This document shows positions 18,964 to 28,592 of a DNA stretch of 28,905 nt, one piece after another (within the stretch, counting starts at the first letter, position 1; each line of letters starts with the position of its first letter). The notes beneath the pieces are model-generated. The model was given only the letters and a program-made list of their open reading frames with translations, did not search any database and was not told the origin of the DNA. A program made the position numbers and the translations under genes. Origin of the DNA: Apostichopus californicus (lineage: Eukaryota > Echinodermata > Holothuroidea > Aspidochirotida > Stichopodidae); NCBI GenBank assembly GCA_020650975.1, contig JAIPMN010009436.1, positions 1,448-30,352 of the forward strand, in the 5' to 3' direction.

Positions 18964-21900
18964 GTGAGAGTAATATGTTTTCCCAGAGATTGTTTTTTTT
19001 CTTAGACTCTTCATCCAGTGTAGAAATATAAATCTTTCTCAGTATTGTAGGACTTGAGGAAGTCTGTGTTGGTTGTATGCTTGTCTGTGCTGTGATAGCG
19101 TACATAGTCATTGAATTGCCATTCATTGTAGACTGTTCAAGTAAATGATACGCTTTATGTGAGAGCTAACATATATATATCTGTGTCAGGAAATATGGAA
19201 GAGTTTCGAATATAGTTTATCTCTCGTAGATGTATTTAACATAATTGGAGGACAAGCTAAGTAAAGAAATCAATCTGATCTTTACAAAAGAAGTTGGTGA
19301 GAGGGGCAGGGGGGGGGGTGGACGGGTGATAAATTGTTAGGGTAGGCAAGACAAATTTGGAGAAATTGCACACACAAGTTTGGCAGTTTGGTTGCTGGTT
19401 TGTGCAGTCACATTGATTTTGGTTCTGGGATATTGATAACCATTGCAGTTGTATACATGTGTTATTTATGTGTTGATATGATATGTGCTTATATACGTTT
19501 ATATGAGCGCTTAAATACATATATATATGTGTGCTTTGTATTAATGACAACAACTTTTTACTGGTGTTTGGAGATCAAAAGCCATGATTTAGTATACACA
19601 TAATGAATGGTTATGAGTGCAATAGTGCAAATATTTCATGAGTTGAAAGATGGAATGTTCCATCCAACGAGGCGCAGCCGAGTTGAATGGAACAAATTAC
19701 ATCTTTCAACGAATAGAAATATTTGCACTATTGCACGAATGGAAACCATTCATTATTTGTTTTATACAACGCCTTCAAATTTGGATATAATTGGATGTAA
19801 AATGCACTCATGCAACAGATTGTTTTGTACAGACAGGTTTCTCTGCACTCCTTACCATTGAAAAAAGTGCTATCAAAAAAGTATAACCCATGGTTCTATT
19901 TCATAGAGTGGAATAGAGCGGATTTTGCATGCAATCAACGAGCAATTGACCAATCAAATGACCAGAATACAATTAGGTGTTGTATAATATTATATGATGT
20001 CTGTTGTGCTAGAATTTGCTGCATATCAACAAGTGACCTCTGCCATATATCATATCCAACAGTACTACAGGAAATAATAAGGCCTACTTTTTGCTGACAT
20101 TTGTATTTGTGTTTACACCTTACAGGTTGCTAAGCAATTTTGACCACACATGATATTTGAGTGCACAGATATGATAGCCTATAGCGCAAACTTCTCTATC
20201 TCTATACATGGGAAAGTAACTTACAAGTAACTGTTGTTAAACAACATACTTTGTGTTCATTGAGCACTACAGATGCAAGAATCATGTTATTTTTTCAAAC
20301 AAATTCAACCAGTATACTGGAATGATATTTCTATGTGTGTTCTCAGTGAATTCGCACAGTTTAACTGTATATTAAATGCTATGAAATATAACCATAAACA
20401 TTAAGTGGGCGTCCGGAACAAGATGATGTTTTTTTTCATCCTAAGGTAAAATTGTTCGCTCTAAATTTTTGCTCTATGTTCTACGTTCTATGCTCTATAT
20501 TCGCTCTAAAATACTGTACAACATTATTTTCTTCAGAATGGCGGATTACAGCTGAGGAGAGAGCTAAACATGATGCTCAGTTTTACCAACTAAAACCCAT
20601 CAATGGATTCGTTACTGGTTGGTTAATTTGAAGTTCTTGTTTTAAATAAATGTCTACCAGATCGAAAAGCCAATTTTGTGGGAGTAATGAAAGGTTTCAT
20701 TAGTCTAATGGTGTTGAAAGGAGTTGAACCAAACAGTTAAGATGTCATGATTCATTATTCTTAAAAAGAGAAACCAGTCTTATTGAGAGAAGCAGAGGGG
20801 GCAAAAATGGAGGGGTGTGGGAGGGGGGGGGAGGGAGGGGGATGAGCTCAGTTTTCCATTAATCTTAAAAAGAAGAGTCAAAAGCCACCAACATCATAGA
20901 ATGAACAAAGTGGTATGATGTGCTCAGGAGAGGGGAGGGTGTGCTTGGGAGTGTGAATGGTGTGATGTGTTGTTTAGAGGGTACCAAATGTTACTACATA
21001 CACAAATAATGTAACTTTCATGTAAATGACTAATGTGAAGTTTCATATAACTGGTTTTGACTGTACTAACTATGTTAAATAGTGTGGTGTTTATATTCAT
21101 TTTGGATATATGACACTGGTTAAGATCCATAAACCATACCCTCTTCTAATTAAACACATAACACTTCTTATTCAATACAGATTGTGGCATTTAACACGAT
21201 CCTACAAAACTGTGAAGATTACAACCTCTAGTAATAATAATTAATCACACTTTATTAAATAATTTAAATTAATTAATTAAATATATGATCGGGATTTGGA
21301 AACAGTTGAAGCAAAAAATAAACAGGTAAGGAACAATAGAAAACTGTGAAAACTGTTTATAGTTCTGTTTGAAAGTGTATATATTTTGTTCTTTAAGGTC
21401 AAAGTGCCAGGCAGTTCTTCCTTCAATCGAACCTGCCCCCAGCTGTTTTGGGCCAAATATGGTATGTATACTGAACAATACATCCTGTTGTTGAAGAGAA
21501 ACTTCAATTTATGAAGTATCATGATTTCTTGTAACACAAAGCATTGAAGTGCAGCTGCATGTTAATACTCAAATTACAAGATAAAAAAATGAGAATATAG
21601 CATCGTATCCTGTTTTGTAGATCATTGTTACGGTTGGCACGGAGAGTTGTTTTATCAAGTGTTATCAATTTAATGTTTTTCTGAGTGGGATAGGAGAAGA
21701 GCATGTTAATGCTCTTAGACACTTAAGGATGAATAACAATGAACATCTGATGATATGGTACGTAGCTCAAGTATCTATGGCAAGTATCGAAGGACAGAAA
21801 CGATATTATCCAATCCCCCAAAACAGCAGTCGAAATCGGATTTTGTTTAAACATACTGAAGTGAATGACGATATGATAAAAGACTAGTAATGGACACAAT

Positions 21901-24900
21901 TACTGCAAGAAACTGTGCATATATGTAATGGTAAATGAATGTTTCATGTAAAGCCTATATTTGGTGTTTTCACTTGACTGTCCTTCACTCCTAAATCAGC
22001 CTTCTCTTTCTACCTGAAATTGTAAATTCTCTTCCACTTGTTTTGTGTAGGGAGTTAGCAGACTTCAACAAAGATGGCCGCCTTGATAAGTTGGAGTTTT
22101 CCATCGCCATGTACTTGATAAAGAAGAAATTGGAAAATAAGGATCTGCCTGGTACCTTGCCAAATAGTCTAATGTTGCAGCCATCACCAATGGGATTTGG
22201 GGGAACTCAACACCCAGGTACCAGTTTGTAATAATACCACATCACCTTTTGATAGAAGACTATGCTTATAACTTATCTCATATTTGATTCATTTAATGTA
22301 TTGCAGTGGCTGTGTGTGTTTGATCACAAGCAATCTGCCAACCAACCAAACATTAGCCAAAATAACATTGCTCTTGATCAAATGAAGACACCCCAGGATT
22401 TGGTACAAGTGAATGTTGATCACTGCATAGTACTTAACATTCCATTATTATTTTTGCAGAATACTGCTTTTTTGAAATGGGAAATTCTGTCTGTCTTTTC
22501 GGCATCTTGTCAAAAAAAAAGCTGTAGATGCTGCAAGGGTCTTCACCAAACAAGTCTGAATCAAAATAAAACAATAAAAGATTATCTCTGCAGACCAGCA
22601 TTGCCTATTCAATGAAATGGATAAGAACAAAACAGTATGTCCTATGCAACCTGGCTGCAGTGATGCTGCAGTCCCCTTCAGAATCTGGCTTTAGACACAA
22701 TGCCTTAGTAGTTCTAGTTTTAGCTAACCATATAGGTAGTGCAGTATTTACTCGTCTGTGTCTGGTATTAGCTTATTATTAGCAAATCAAAAACTTCAGA
22801 GTATTCATGAGCCGTTTTGGTTAATAATCTTGCTTATGATATGATGAAATCCTTTCATATTTGTCTCTGAAAGATTTCTTATTTCAAAAGTATTATTTTC
22901 CTGTAAATTATATTTGAAAACGAGAGTCCAGAGGGAAATTAATGTTCCACAAATGAAAGAGGAACATTCTATAATCATGCTGGCCAAACTTTGCATTGAA
23001 TGCTTGTGTACCTTTATCAATATAACAGAATTTGAAGTTGACTGTTTTGCAGCTAAAGTGCATTCGAAGCAAACGGATGTGATGTCGTCCAAGCACAATA
23101 ACAATATTTGTTTTACGTTTTTCATGGAAATATAATTACAAGTTTCTACTTCAAACTTGTGCTACATCTCAGTTTGACCACACTTAAGTCATTGGTATAT
23201 GTTGTTAATTTCACTTCTCCTCAAATAAAGTTGGAACCGTATTTTAATTCAAGCTGAAAACAGTGAAATATAAGGAAAAACAATACATCTGTTACTGTGC
23301 AATTATGAAAATCACACCTGCTTACTTTCAAATTCAGTTCAGAGAATGCTATGTAGGAATTAGATTGGCAGACTTCACCAGGATGTTTAGAATCTGTTCC
23401 TCTTTCATAATCAGTCAAAACTAGATCGATCTTGCTCTGTACTGACCAATTTTAAATGCTTCTTATTAAATTGTTCCTCTTTACCTTACAGGTATGATGG
23501 GTCCAGTTCAGGGTATGGCACCCATGCAAGCCATGCAACCAGCTGGATTTGGGGGAATGAACACCGGTACATCACCAGGTTACATGCCAGGTAATTAGTG
23601 CAATTATTCTTTAAAAAAAAACAATTGTATTAGCTGGAGAGCAAAAATATTGTGCCATATTACCATATTCATGAGGTAGATAATAATGTTGCTCTCTTAG
23701 TACAGTGCTATATTACCATATTCATAGGGTAGATAATATTGTGGCTCCAGCCTCTCATAGAACTGTTCTATTTACCATATTCATGGGGCAGATAATATTG
23801 TTGTTCTCATAGTACTGTGCTATATTACCATATTCATTGGGTAGATAATATTGTTGTTCTCATAGTACTGTGCTATATTACCATATTCATGAGGTAGATA
23901 ATATTGTTGCTCTCTTAGTACTGTGCTATTACCATATTCATTGGGTAGATAATATTGTTGTTCTCATAGTACTTTGTTATATTACCATATTCATAGGGTA
24001 GATAATATTGTTGTTCTCATAGTACTGTGCTATATTACCATATTCATAGGGTAGATAATATTGTTGTTCTCATAGTACTCTGCTATATTACCATATTCAT
24101 GGGGTAGATAATATTGTTGTTCTCAACTTCTCATAGTACTGTGCTATATTACCATATTCATGAGGTAGATAATAATGTTGCTCTCTTAGTACTGTGCTAT
24201 ATTACCATATTCATGGGGTAGATAATATTGTTGTTCTCATAGTACTGTGCTATATTACCATATTCATGAGGTAGATAATAATGTTGCTCTCTTAGTACTG
24301 TGCTATATTACCATATTCATGGGGCAGATAATATTGTTGTTCTCATAGTACTCTGCTATATTACCATATTCATGGGGCAGATAATATTGTTGCTCTCTTA
24401 GTACTGTGCTATATTACCATATTCATGGGGTAGATAATATTGTTGTTCTCATAGTACTGTGCTATATTACCATATTCATGGGGTAGATAATATTGTTGTT
24501 CTCATAGTACTGTGCTATATTACCATATTCATGGGGTAGATAATATTGTTGCTCTCTTAGTACTGTGCTATATTACCATATTCATGGGGTAGATAATATT
24601 GTTGCTCTCTTAGTACTGTGTTATATTACCATATTCATAGGGTAGATAATATTGTTGTTCTCATAGTACTGTGCTATTACCATATTCATTGTGTAGGTAA
24701 TATTGTTGTGCTCATTGTGCTGTTTACCATATTCATGAGGTAGATAGTACATTGCTGTTCCTTTGAAGTTGTGTTAGTCGAGTAATTATGCTTATCTGTT
24801 TACCTTTGATTTAGGGTTCCAGCCTTCTATGGTCTCACCACTGGCAAGAGCAGGTACTCTACCAGCCCAATCTGCTGCCATGCCCGGTTCACCGGAGAGG

Positions 24901-27900
24901 TATTCAACATCTTGTTCTCTGTGTACCTCTTTGTGCATTGACCCCTGAACAGATCAGTATCTCTAATAGTATAATTAGATTAATGACTATAATGTGGATT
25001 CCAAAACAAACATGATCCAAGGATTACAAGTTCTTTACTATTGCAACTGAAACTATCCAGTCTGTAGTTGTTGGTGATCCCAACATTTGCAGATATTCAA
25101 AGTTCATCCCAGGTTATATTTCCCTTTCACTTTTCAGTTCATTGTAAGTTATGTATAAAAGTGAGGGGGCCTGACGTAATGATGCTTGCAGGATCTTCTT
25201 CACAGTCAAGACTCAAGGCTCTTTTGCAGTAGATAAGCATTTTATTTACAGCTTTTCTCTTGGGGAGAGATTACTTATGCATTGATAAATTTCTAGCATA
25301 GATTGTCCATTGGTAAAGTTAAACTTGTCCCTGAGCCATCTGTTTATTGCGGCAACTAGTCCATACCTGCATATGTCTATGTTGAGTGTCTTCAGTGGAA
25401 CAAGGCCTGATGGCAAACAGTATTTATCTACAACTTGATCTATTCATTATACTTGGCTGGAAAAGGAAACATTTGTTATTTACTTTCACTGTTTTTACCT
25501 TCAACTCCAATATTTCCAGGGTGGAGGTTTATAACAGTGAACAGTTAGGGGTGAAAATGTTATTCCTACTCAAATGCAGATCTTTCCCTCATCCATTCCT
25601 TTCCTCAAAAACAAGGCCAACCTGGAAGAGTCCCCTTCCCCCCCCCCACCCCTACCCCCATTTTTTCCCTCAAATTTGACCAGTAGGAATTTTTATAATG
25701 ACATGAAATAGCAGACTTGGGTAATTCTTTTCAAGAAATGTTGGCGACAGTTTGAAAATCCTTTTTGTTTATTTCCTGTTACCAGATCCAGATCCGCAGC
25801 CATTTCTCCAGAGTGGGCGATACCTCAGTCATCAAAACTCAAGTACAAGCAACAGTTTAACCAGAATGATAGAATGAAGAGTGGGTTTATAATGGGTTTA
25901 CAAGCTAGGAGCATCCTCATGCAGACTGGACTCCCACAGAATTTCCTCGCACAAATTTGGTAGGTTATACAAATGCAATGTATTCAACTGATTGCATGCT
26001 TACATAGAAAAAGGATTTTATAGTGGGTTAACCAAGTAGGAGTATTTCTGGTAAGGTCAGGACTCCCACAGAATGTCATCCCATACATTTGGTGGGTTAT
26101 GCAAATTATGCAAATATTCAACTGATTGCATGCTTACATAGAAAAGTGGGATTTTATAGTGGGTTAACCAAGTAGGAGTATTTCTGGTAAGGTCAGGACT
26201 CCCACAGAATGTCATCCCATACATTTGGTGGGTTATGCAAATGCAAATATTTAGCTGATTGTATGCTTACATAGAAAGTGGGATTTTATAGTGGGTTAAC
26301 AAAGTAGGAGTATTCTGGTAAGGTCAGGACTCCCACAGAATGTCTTCCCATACATTTGGTGGGTTATGCAAATGCAAATATTCAGCTGATTGTATGCTTA
26401 TATAGAAAGTGGATTTATAGTGGGTTTACAAACTAGGAGTACGGCCAGGGTTCCCCACAGACTATCCAGGCACATTTTGGTAGTTTGCCCAAACCAAATC
26501 CATATTTTCATATCATTTCAGAGAATTTTTACATCCTGGAGCATTATGATTTCCACAGAGTAATTAAGACTATCAAAATAAATAATTCATACAAAAGTAT
26601 CGTTTGTCTTTCAAGATGTTTCTGCGGTTTATATTTGGCAAGCATATTGATATATTTTATTGGTTCATGAATTATTCTTATCACAGTTTTGTAATTAATT
26701 TGAGAGAAAAAAAAGAGATAAAAAAGGTAAAAGTACTTTTGTGAGCTAATTTTTAATTTTGTTGATAGGATGCTATCGGACATCGACGGTGACGGCAAGC
26801 TTACTTCAGACGAGTTCGTCGTTGCCATGCACTTAGTGGACATGGCTAAATCAGGTCAAACTCTACCCATGACTCTACCAGGTGAGATGGTGCCTCCATC
26901 ATTCAGGCGCGGTCGTAGCAGTAGTTTCACTGCTGTGGCTGCTGCAGCGGTCGGCCTACCACCTGCCACGGTTATGAGTCCTGCGAATGTCATGCAACAG
27001 CCACCACCACCCATCGGTGCAGTGATGGTGGCGCCATTGCCCCAAGGGATGTTGCCGAAGCAGGAGAGCATAGACGAACTACCTCCAGAGGCCAGAATTC
27101 TGCCAGGTTAGGAGCATTTTTTTTTTAGCATTTTTTACAGATCGATAAAGACAAAAGATATTTTTTGATCGATATTTTATTCATTACTATTGTTGAAAGT
27201 ACAATTCTAATTATTTTAGGGATTGGCAACTATTTTTTCTTGAAATACACCAAGTGGCTCGCTTTCGTCACGGTACATCCGGGAACTGGCTCAATTCAAA
27301 CAAAATGGCGCGACACATGAACTACATTCAAATCGTTTTTTCATTTTAAAGAAGAGATTTTTATGCTTTTCTATTGCTTTAACTGGATAGACCATCTGTC
27401 AAAACGTAAGAATGGATGCAAAAAAAGCTAGGGTTTATTTCTCCTTTAAGGAACATGAATATGAACCATGTGAAGAACAAAAATATCTGAAAGGAAATGA
27501 GCACATGAAAGGAAGGTTATTAGTGATAGTTATTATTGATAGTTATTAGTGATATCTTTTCTGGCTTTACCAAAGCCAGACTGAACTGACCAAGCTTATA
27601 GGAATCTGTAACTATTCTTAATATTTGGAAGCTTTTCCTTAACCATTTTATCTATGAAAAATTCTCAACAAAGTTTGGCCACTAAGCCATGCTTGTTTCT
27701 TTTATAGATTTTAAGGATGATTGTTGTTGCAAAGGTGTCAATTTGTTATTTAATAGATCATCTAAAATACAACAATACAAATTCTTTGATGGAAGAGTTA
27801 AAAAAGTCACCCATTTGTAGGACTAGCACATGCCGGGTGTTGTCTAAAAGTTCTCCTTGTGGTAGACATCCACACCCTGTTTAGGTCAAATTACACTCCT

Positions 27901-28092
27901 GACCTTCAAACAGGCTGTTACCTGTATTCTATCCACTTGGATGGTTCATCATTCCAAGACTTATTTACAAATGAAATCCCTTCTTATTCGTCAGTGACCT
28001 TTGAAGACCGCAAGAAGCTGAACTTTGATAAAGGCCAACAAGAACTTCAAAGGAGAAGAGCACTTTTGGAAGAGGAACAGAAAAAAGAGAAG
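18942..28092 (+). CDS. ITSN1: Intersectin, N-terminal part: two EH domains and start of coiled coil
   Basis: Spliced CDS 18942-18963, 20537-20617, 21398-21461, 22051-22217, 23492-23590, 24815-24899, 25786-25959, 26769-27106, 27995-28092; it continues past the window. All phases agree and give 376 residues. Intersectin is a cytosolic scaffold of clathrin-mediated endocytosis. Its EH domains bind NPF peptides of epsin-like partners and its SH3 domains, not in this window, bind dynamin and synaptojanin. EH1 spans about residues 8-105 with calcium loop [12 protein letters not shown] (60-71) and pocket Trp56. EH2 spans about 182-275 with loop [12 protein letters not shown] (235-246) and Trp231. 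A Met/Gly/Pro-rich linker joins them. An Ala/Pro-rich stretch then leads to VTFEDRKK (344 on), where the charged coiled coil begins. The order and the LPVTFED junction match intersectin rather than EPS15, which has three EH domains. Invertebrates usually have one ITSN gene, so the symbol denotes the family. Confidence 0.95.
19600..19756. mobile_element. Foldback (MITE-like) element, 157 bp
   Basis: ATAATGAATGG at 19600-19610 pairs with CCATTCATTAT at 19746-19756. TGCAATAGTGCAAATATTTC at 19618-19637 pairs perfectly with 19716-19735. GTTGAAAGATG pairs with CATCTTTCAAC. The arms surround a short loop GAGGCGCAGCCGA. No coding capacity and no sure target duplication. Confidence 0.8.
19762..19987. 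repeat. Second inverted repeat next to the foldback element
   Basis: TTATACAACGCC at 19762-19773 and GGTGTTGTATAA at 19976-19987 are complementary at 11 of 12 positions. They may bound a small element or be part of a composite with the neighbouring foldback. Confidence 0.45.
20537..20617 (+). CDS. ITSN1: Intersectin exon 2 (EH1 start)
   Basis: Acceptor TTTTCTTCAG; residues 8-34. It contains [15 protein letters not shown] and PINGFVTG, which align with the first helix and first loop of intersectin EH1. The donor is the weak GTTGGT at 20618, supported by phase. Confidence 0.9.
20618..21397. other. Intersectin intron 2
   Basis: G-rich patch at about 20818-20840; otherwise AT-rich with nothing recognised. 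Confidence 0.6.
21398..21461 (+). CDS. ITSN1: Intersectin exon 3 (EH1 middle)
   Basis: 64-bp exon with acceptor TTCTTTAAG and donor GTATGT. It encodes residues 35-55, [20 protein letters not shown] and Ile55, and splits the codon for Trp56 of the NPF pocket. Confidence 0.92.
21462..22050. other. Intersectin intron 3
   Basis: AT-rich, no recognised element. Confidence 0.6.
22051..22217 (+). CDS. ITSN1: Intersectin exon 4 (EH1 calcium loop)
   Basis: Acceptor TTGTGTAG, donor GTACCA. It completes Trp56, then [16 protein letters not shown] with acidic ligands at 60, 62, 64, 68 and 71, then the last EH1 helix and the start of the linker (residues 56-111). Confidence 0.94.
22218..23491. other. Intersectin intron 4
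   Basis: AT-rich intron. Several open stretches occur on both strands, but none looks like a known protein or has exon-like borders. Confidence 0.6.
23492..23590 (+). CDS. ITSN1: Intersectin exon 5 (Met/Gly/Pro-rich linker)
   Basis: Acceptor CCTTACAG, donor GTAATT. It encodes residues 112-144, a low-complexity linker such as [16 protein letters not shown]. Homology alone would not identify it, but phase and position between the EH domains do. Confidence 0.85.
23640..24770. repeat. 53-bp minisatellite, 21 copies
   Basis: Intersectin intron 5 is filled by a tandem repeat whose unit contains TACCATATTCATGGGGTAGA and TAATATTGTTGYTCTCWTAG. I count 21 occurrences of CCATATTCAT. Units are mostly exactly 53 bp apart and vary at a few sites: CTCATAG or CTCTTAG; GGGG, GAGG, TGGG or AGGG before TAGA or CAGA. 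Confidence 0.95.
24815..24899 (+). CDS. ITSN1: Intersectin exon 6 (linker)
   Basis: Acceptor TTGATTTAG, donor GTATTC (weak). It encodes residues 145-172, a Ser/Pro/Ala-rich linker ending SPER. Confidence 0.82.
24900..25785. other. Intersectin intron 6
   Basis: AT-rich with a C run at about 25640-25655. No element or exon is recognised. Confidence 0.6.
25786..25959 (+). CDS. ITSN1: Intersectin exon 7 (EH2 first half)
   Basis: Acceptor TGTTACCAG, donor GTAGGT. It encodes residues 173-230: [16 protein letters not shown], the first EH2 loop, and [19 protein letters not shown]. The codon of Trp231 is split at the donor. The last roughly 80 bp of this exon plus the following intron form the first unit of a 132-bp tandem array. 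Confidence 0.94.
25880..26500. repeat. 132-bp tandem array that begins inside the EH2 exon
   Basis: Unit A is the last 80 bp of intersectin exon 7 plus its donor and the first about 50 bp of the intron. Four degenerate copies follow, starting near 26012, 26145, 26277 and 26408 (spacing 131-133). All keep GACTCCCACAGAATG-like and CATTTGGTGGGTTATGC-like words (last copy diverged). The copies have stops and frame shifts relative to the exon. Confidence 0.92.
26769..27106 (+). CDS. ITSN1: Intersectin exon 8 (EH2 calcium loop and Ala/Pro linker)
   Basis: Acceptor TTGATAG, donor GTTAGG. It encodes residues 231-343: Trp231, [14 protein letters not shown] (loop ligands 235, 237, 239, 246), [11 protein letters not shown], an Ala-rich and poly-Pro stretch, and [12 protein letters not shown] is clearly higher than in the flanking introns. 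Confidence 0.94.
27107..27994. other. Intersectin intron 8
   Basis: AT-rich intron with a T run after the donor. No further exon or clear element is recognised. Confidence 0.6.
27995..28092 (+). CDS. ITSN1: Intersectin exon 9 (start of coiled coil)
   Basis: Acceptor TTATTCGTCAG, donor GTAAAA. It encodes residues 344-376, starting [14 protein letters not shown] and continuing into a Glu/Lys/Arg-rich helix, as at the start of the intersectin coiled coil. It ends in phase 0; the next exon lies beyond the window. Confidence 0.93.
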
Positions 28093-28142
28093 GTAAAATA
28101 TGAAGTATTTACTTACATTACAAACAATCAATAATAAGCCTA

Positions 28143-28592
28143 CGTTGACCTCACATATCTTTTACCATGATCGAACTCCACTGGCTCCCGATACGTGAAC
28201 GAATCAACTACAAACTACTTCTGATGGTGTTCAAATGTATGCACAATGTAGGACCAAGCTACCTCACCAACTTGTTTCAGCTCCGACCATCATCCACACG
28301 CTCACTTCGCTCTAATTCATCGCTGATGTTACTCATCCCTAGAGTAAAAACACTGACTTACGGCTTGAGAACGTTTACATTCAGTGCACCGTGCCTGTGG
28401 AACTCACTTCCAGAACATATTAAAATATGCAATACTGTGAACAGTTTCAAATCAGCACTCAAAACGTATCTCTTCACCAAAGCATTTATTATAATTGCTA
28501 TTATTTTGTTAAGCGCTACGAGAATTATTTCATAGTTTGTTTGGCGCTATATAAAAATTATGTATTATTATTATTATTATTATTATTATATG
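28143..28592 (+). mobile_element. L2/CR1-like LINE 3' fragment with (TTA)n tail
   Basis: An open stretch encodes LHWLPIRERINYKLLL, FKCMHNVGPSYL, TRSLRSNS, TYGLRTFTFSAPCLWNSLP and FKSALKTYLF, the usual end of an L2-type reverse transcriptase ORF. It is followed by the common 3' end motif GGCGCTATATAAA and a (TTA)n microsatellite at 28563-28590. The copy is 5'-truncated and sits in the intron after intersectin exon 9. The RT catalytic core is missing. Confidence 0.85.
28563..28590. repeat. (ATT)n microsatellite, LINE tail
   Basis: About nine TTA/ATT units directly after the LINE 3' motif, as expected for the replicating tail of L2-type elements. Confidence 0.85.

Larger units (their letters stand above)
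18964..20536. other. Intersectin intron 1
   Basis: Contains the foldback element at 19600-19756 and a second inverted repeat at 19762-19987. G run near 19309-19318 and a (TA)n-like stretch near 19518. Otherwise AT-rich. Confidence 0.6.

Noticed and set aside
22262-23135. Several open frames on both strands in intersectin intron 4
   Set aside because: They overlap each other, have no known motif and no convincing splice borders in phase with the flanking exons.
23640-24770. CRISPR-like array
   Set aside because: Units are contiguous 53-bp copies with no unique spacers, in an animal intron. It is a minisatellite.
26012-26500. Alternative EH2 exons (mutually exclusive splicing)
   Set aside because: The copies have a TAA in the exon frame and single-base length changes, so they cannot replace exon 7 in frame.
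25786-27106. EPS15-type gene instead of intersectin
   Set aside because: There are two EH domains followed directly by the LP-VTFED coiled-coil start; EPS15 has three EH domains and a different following sequence.
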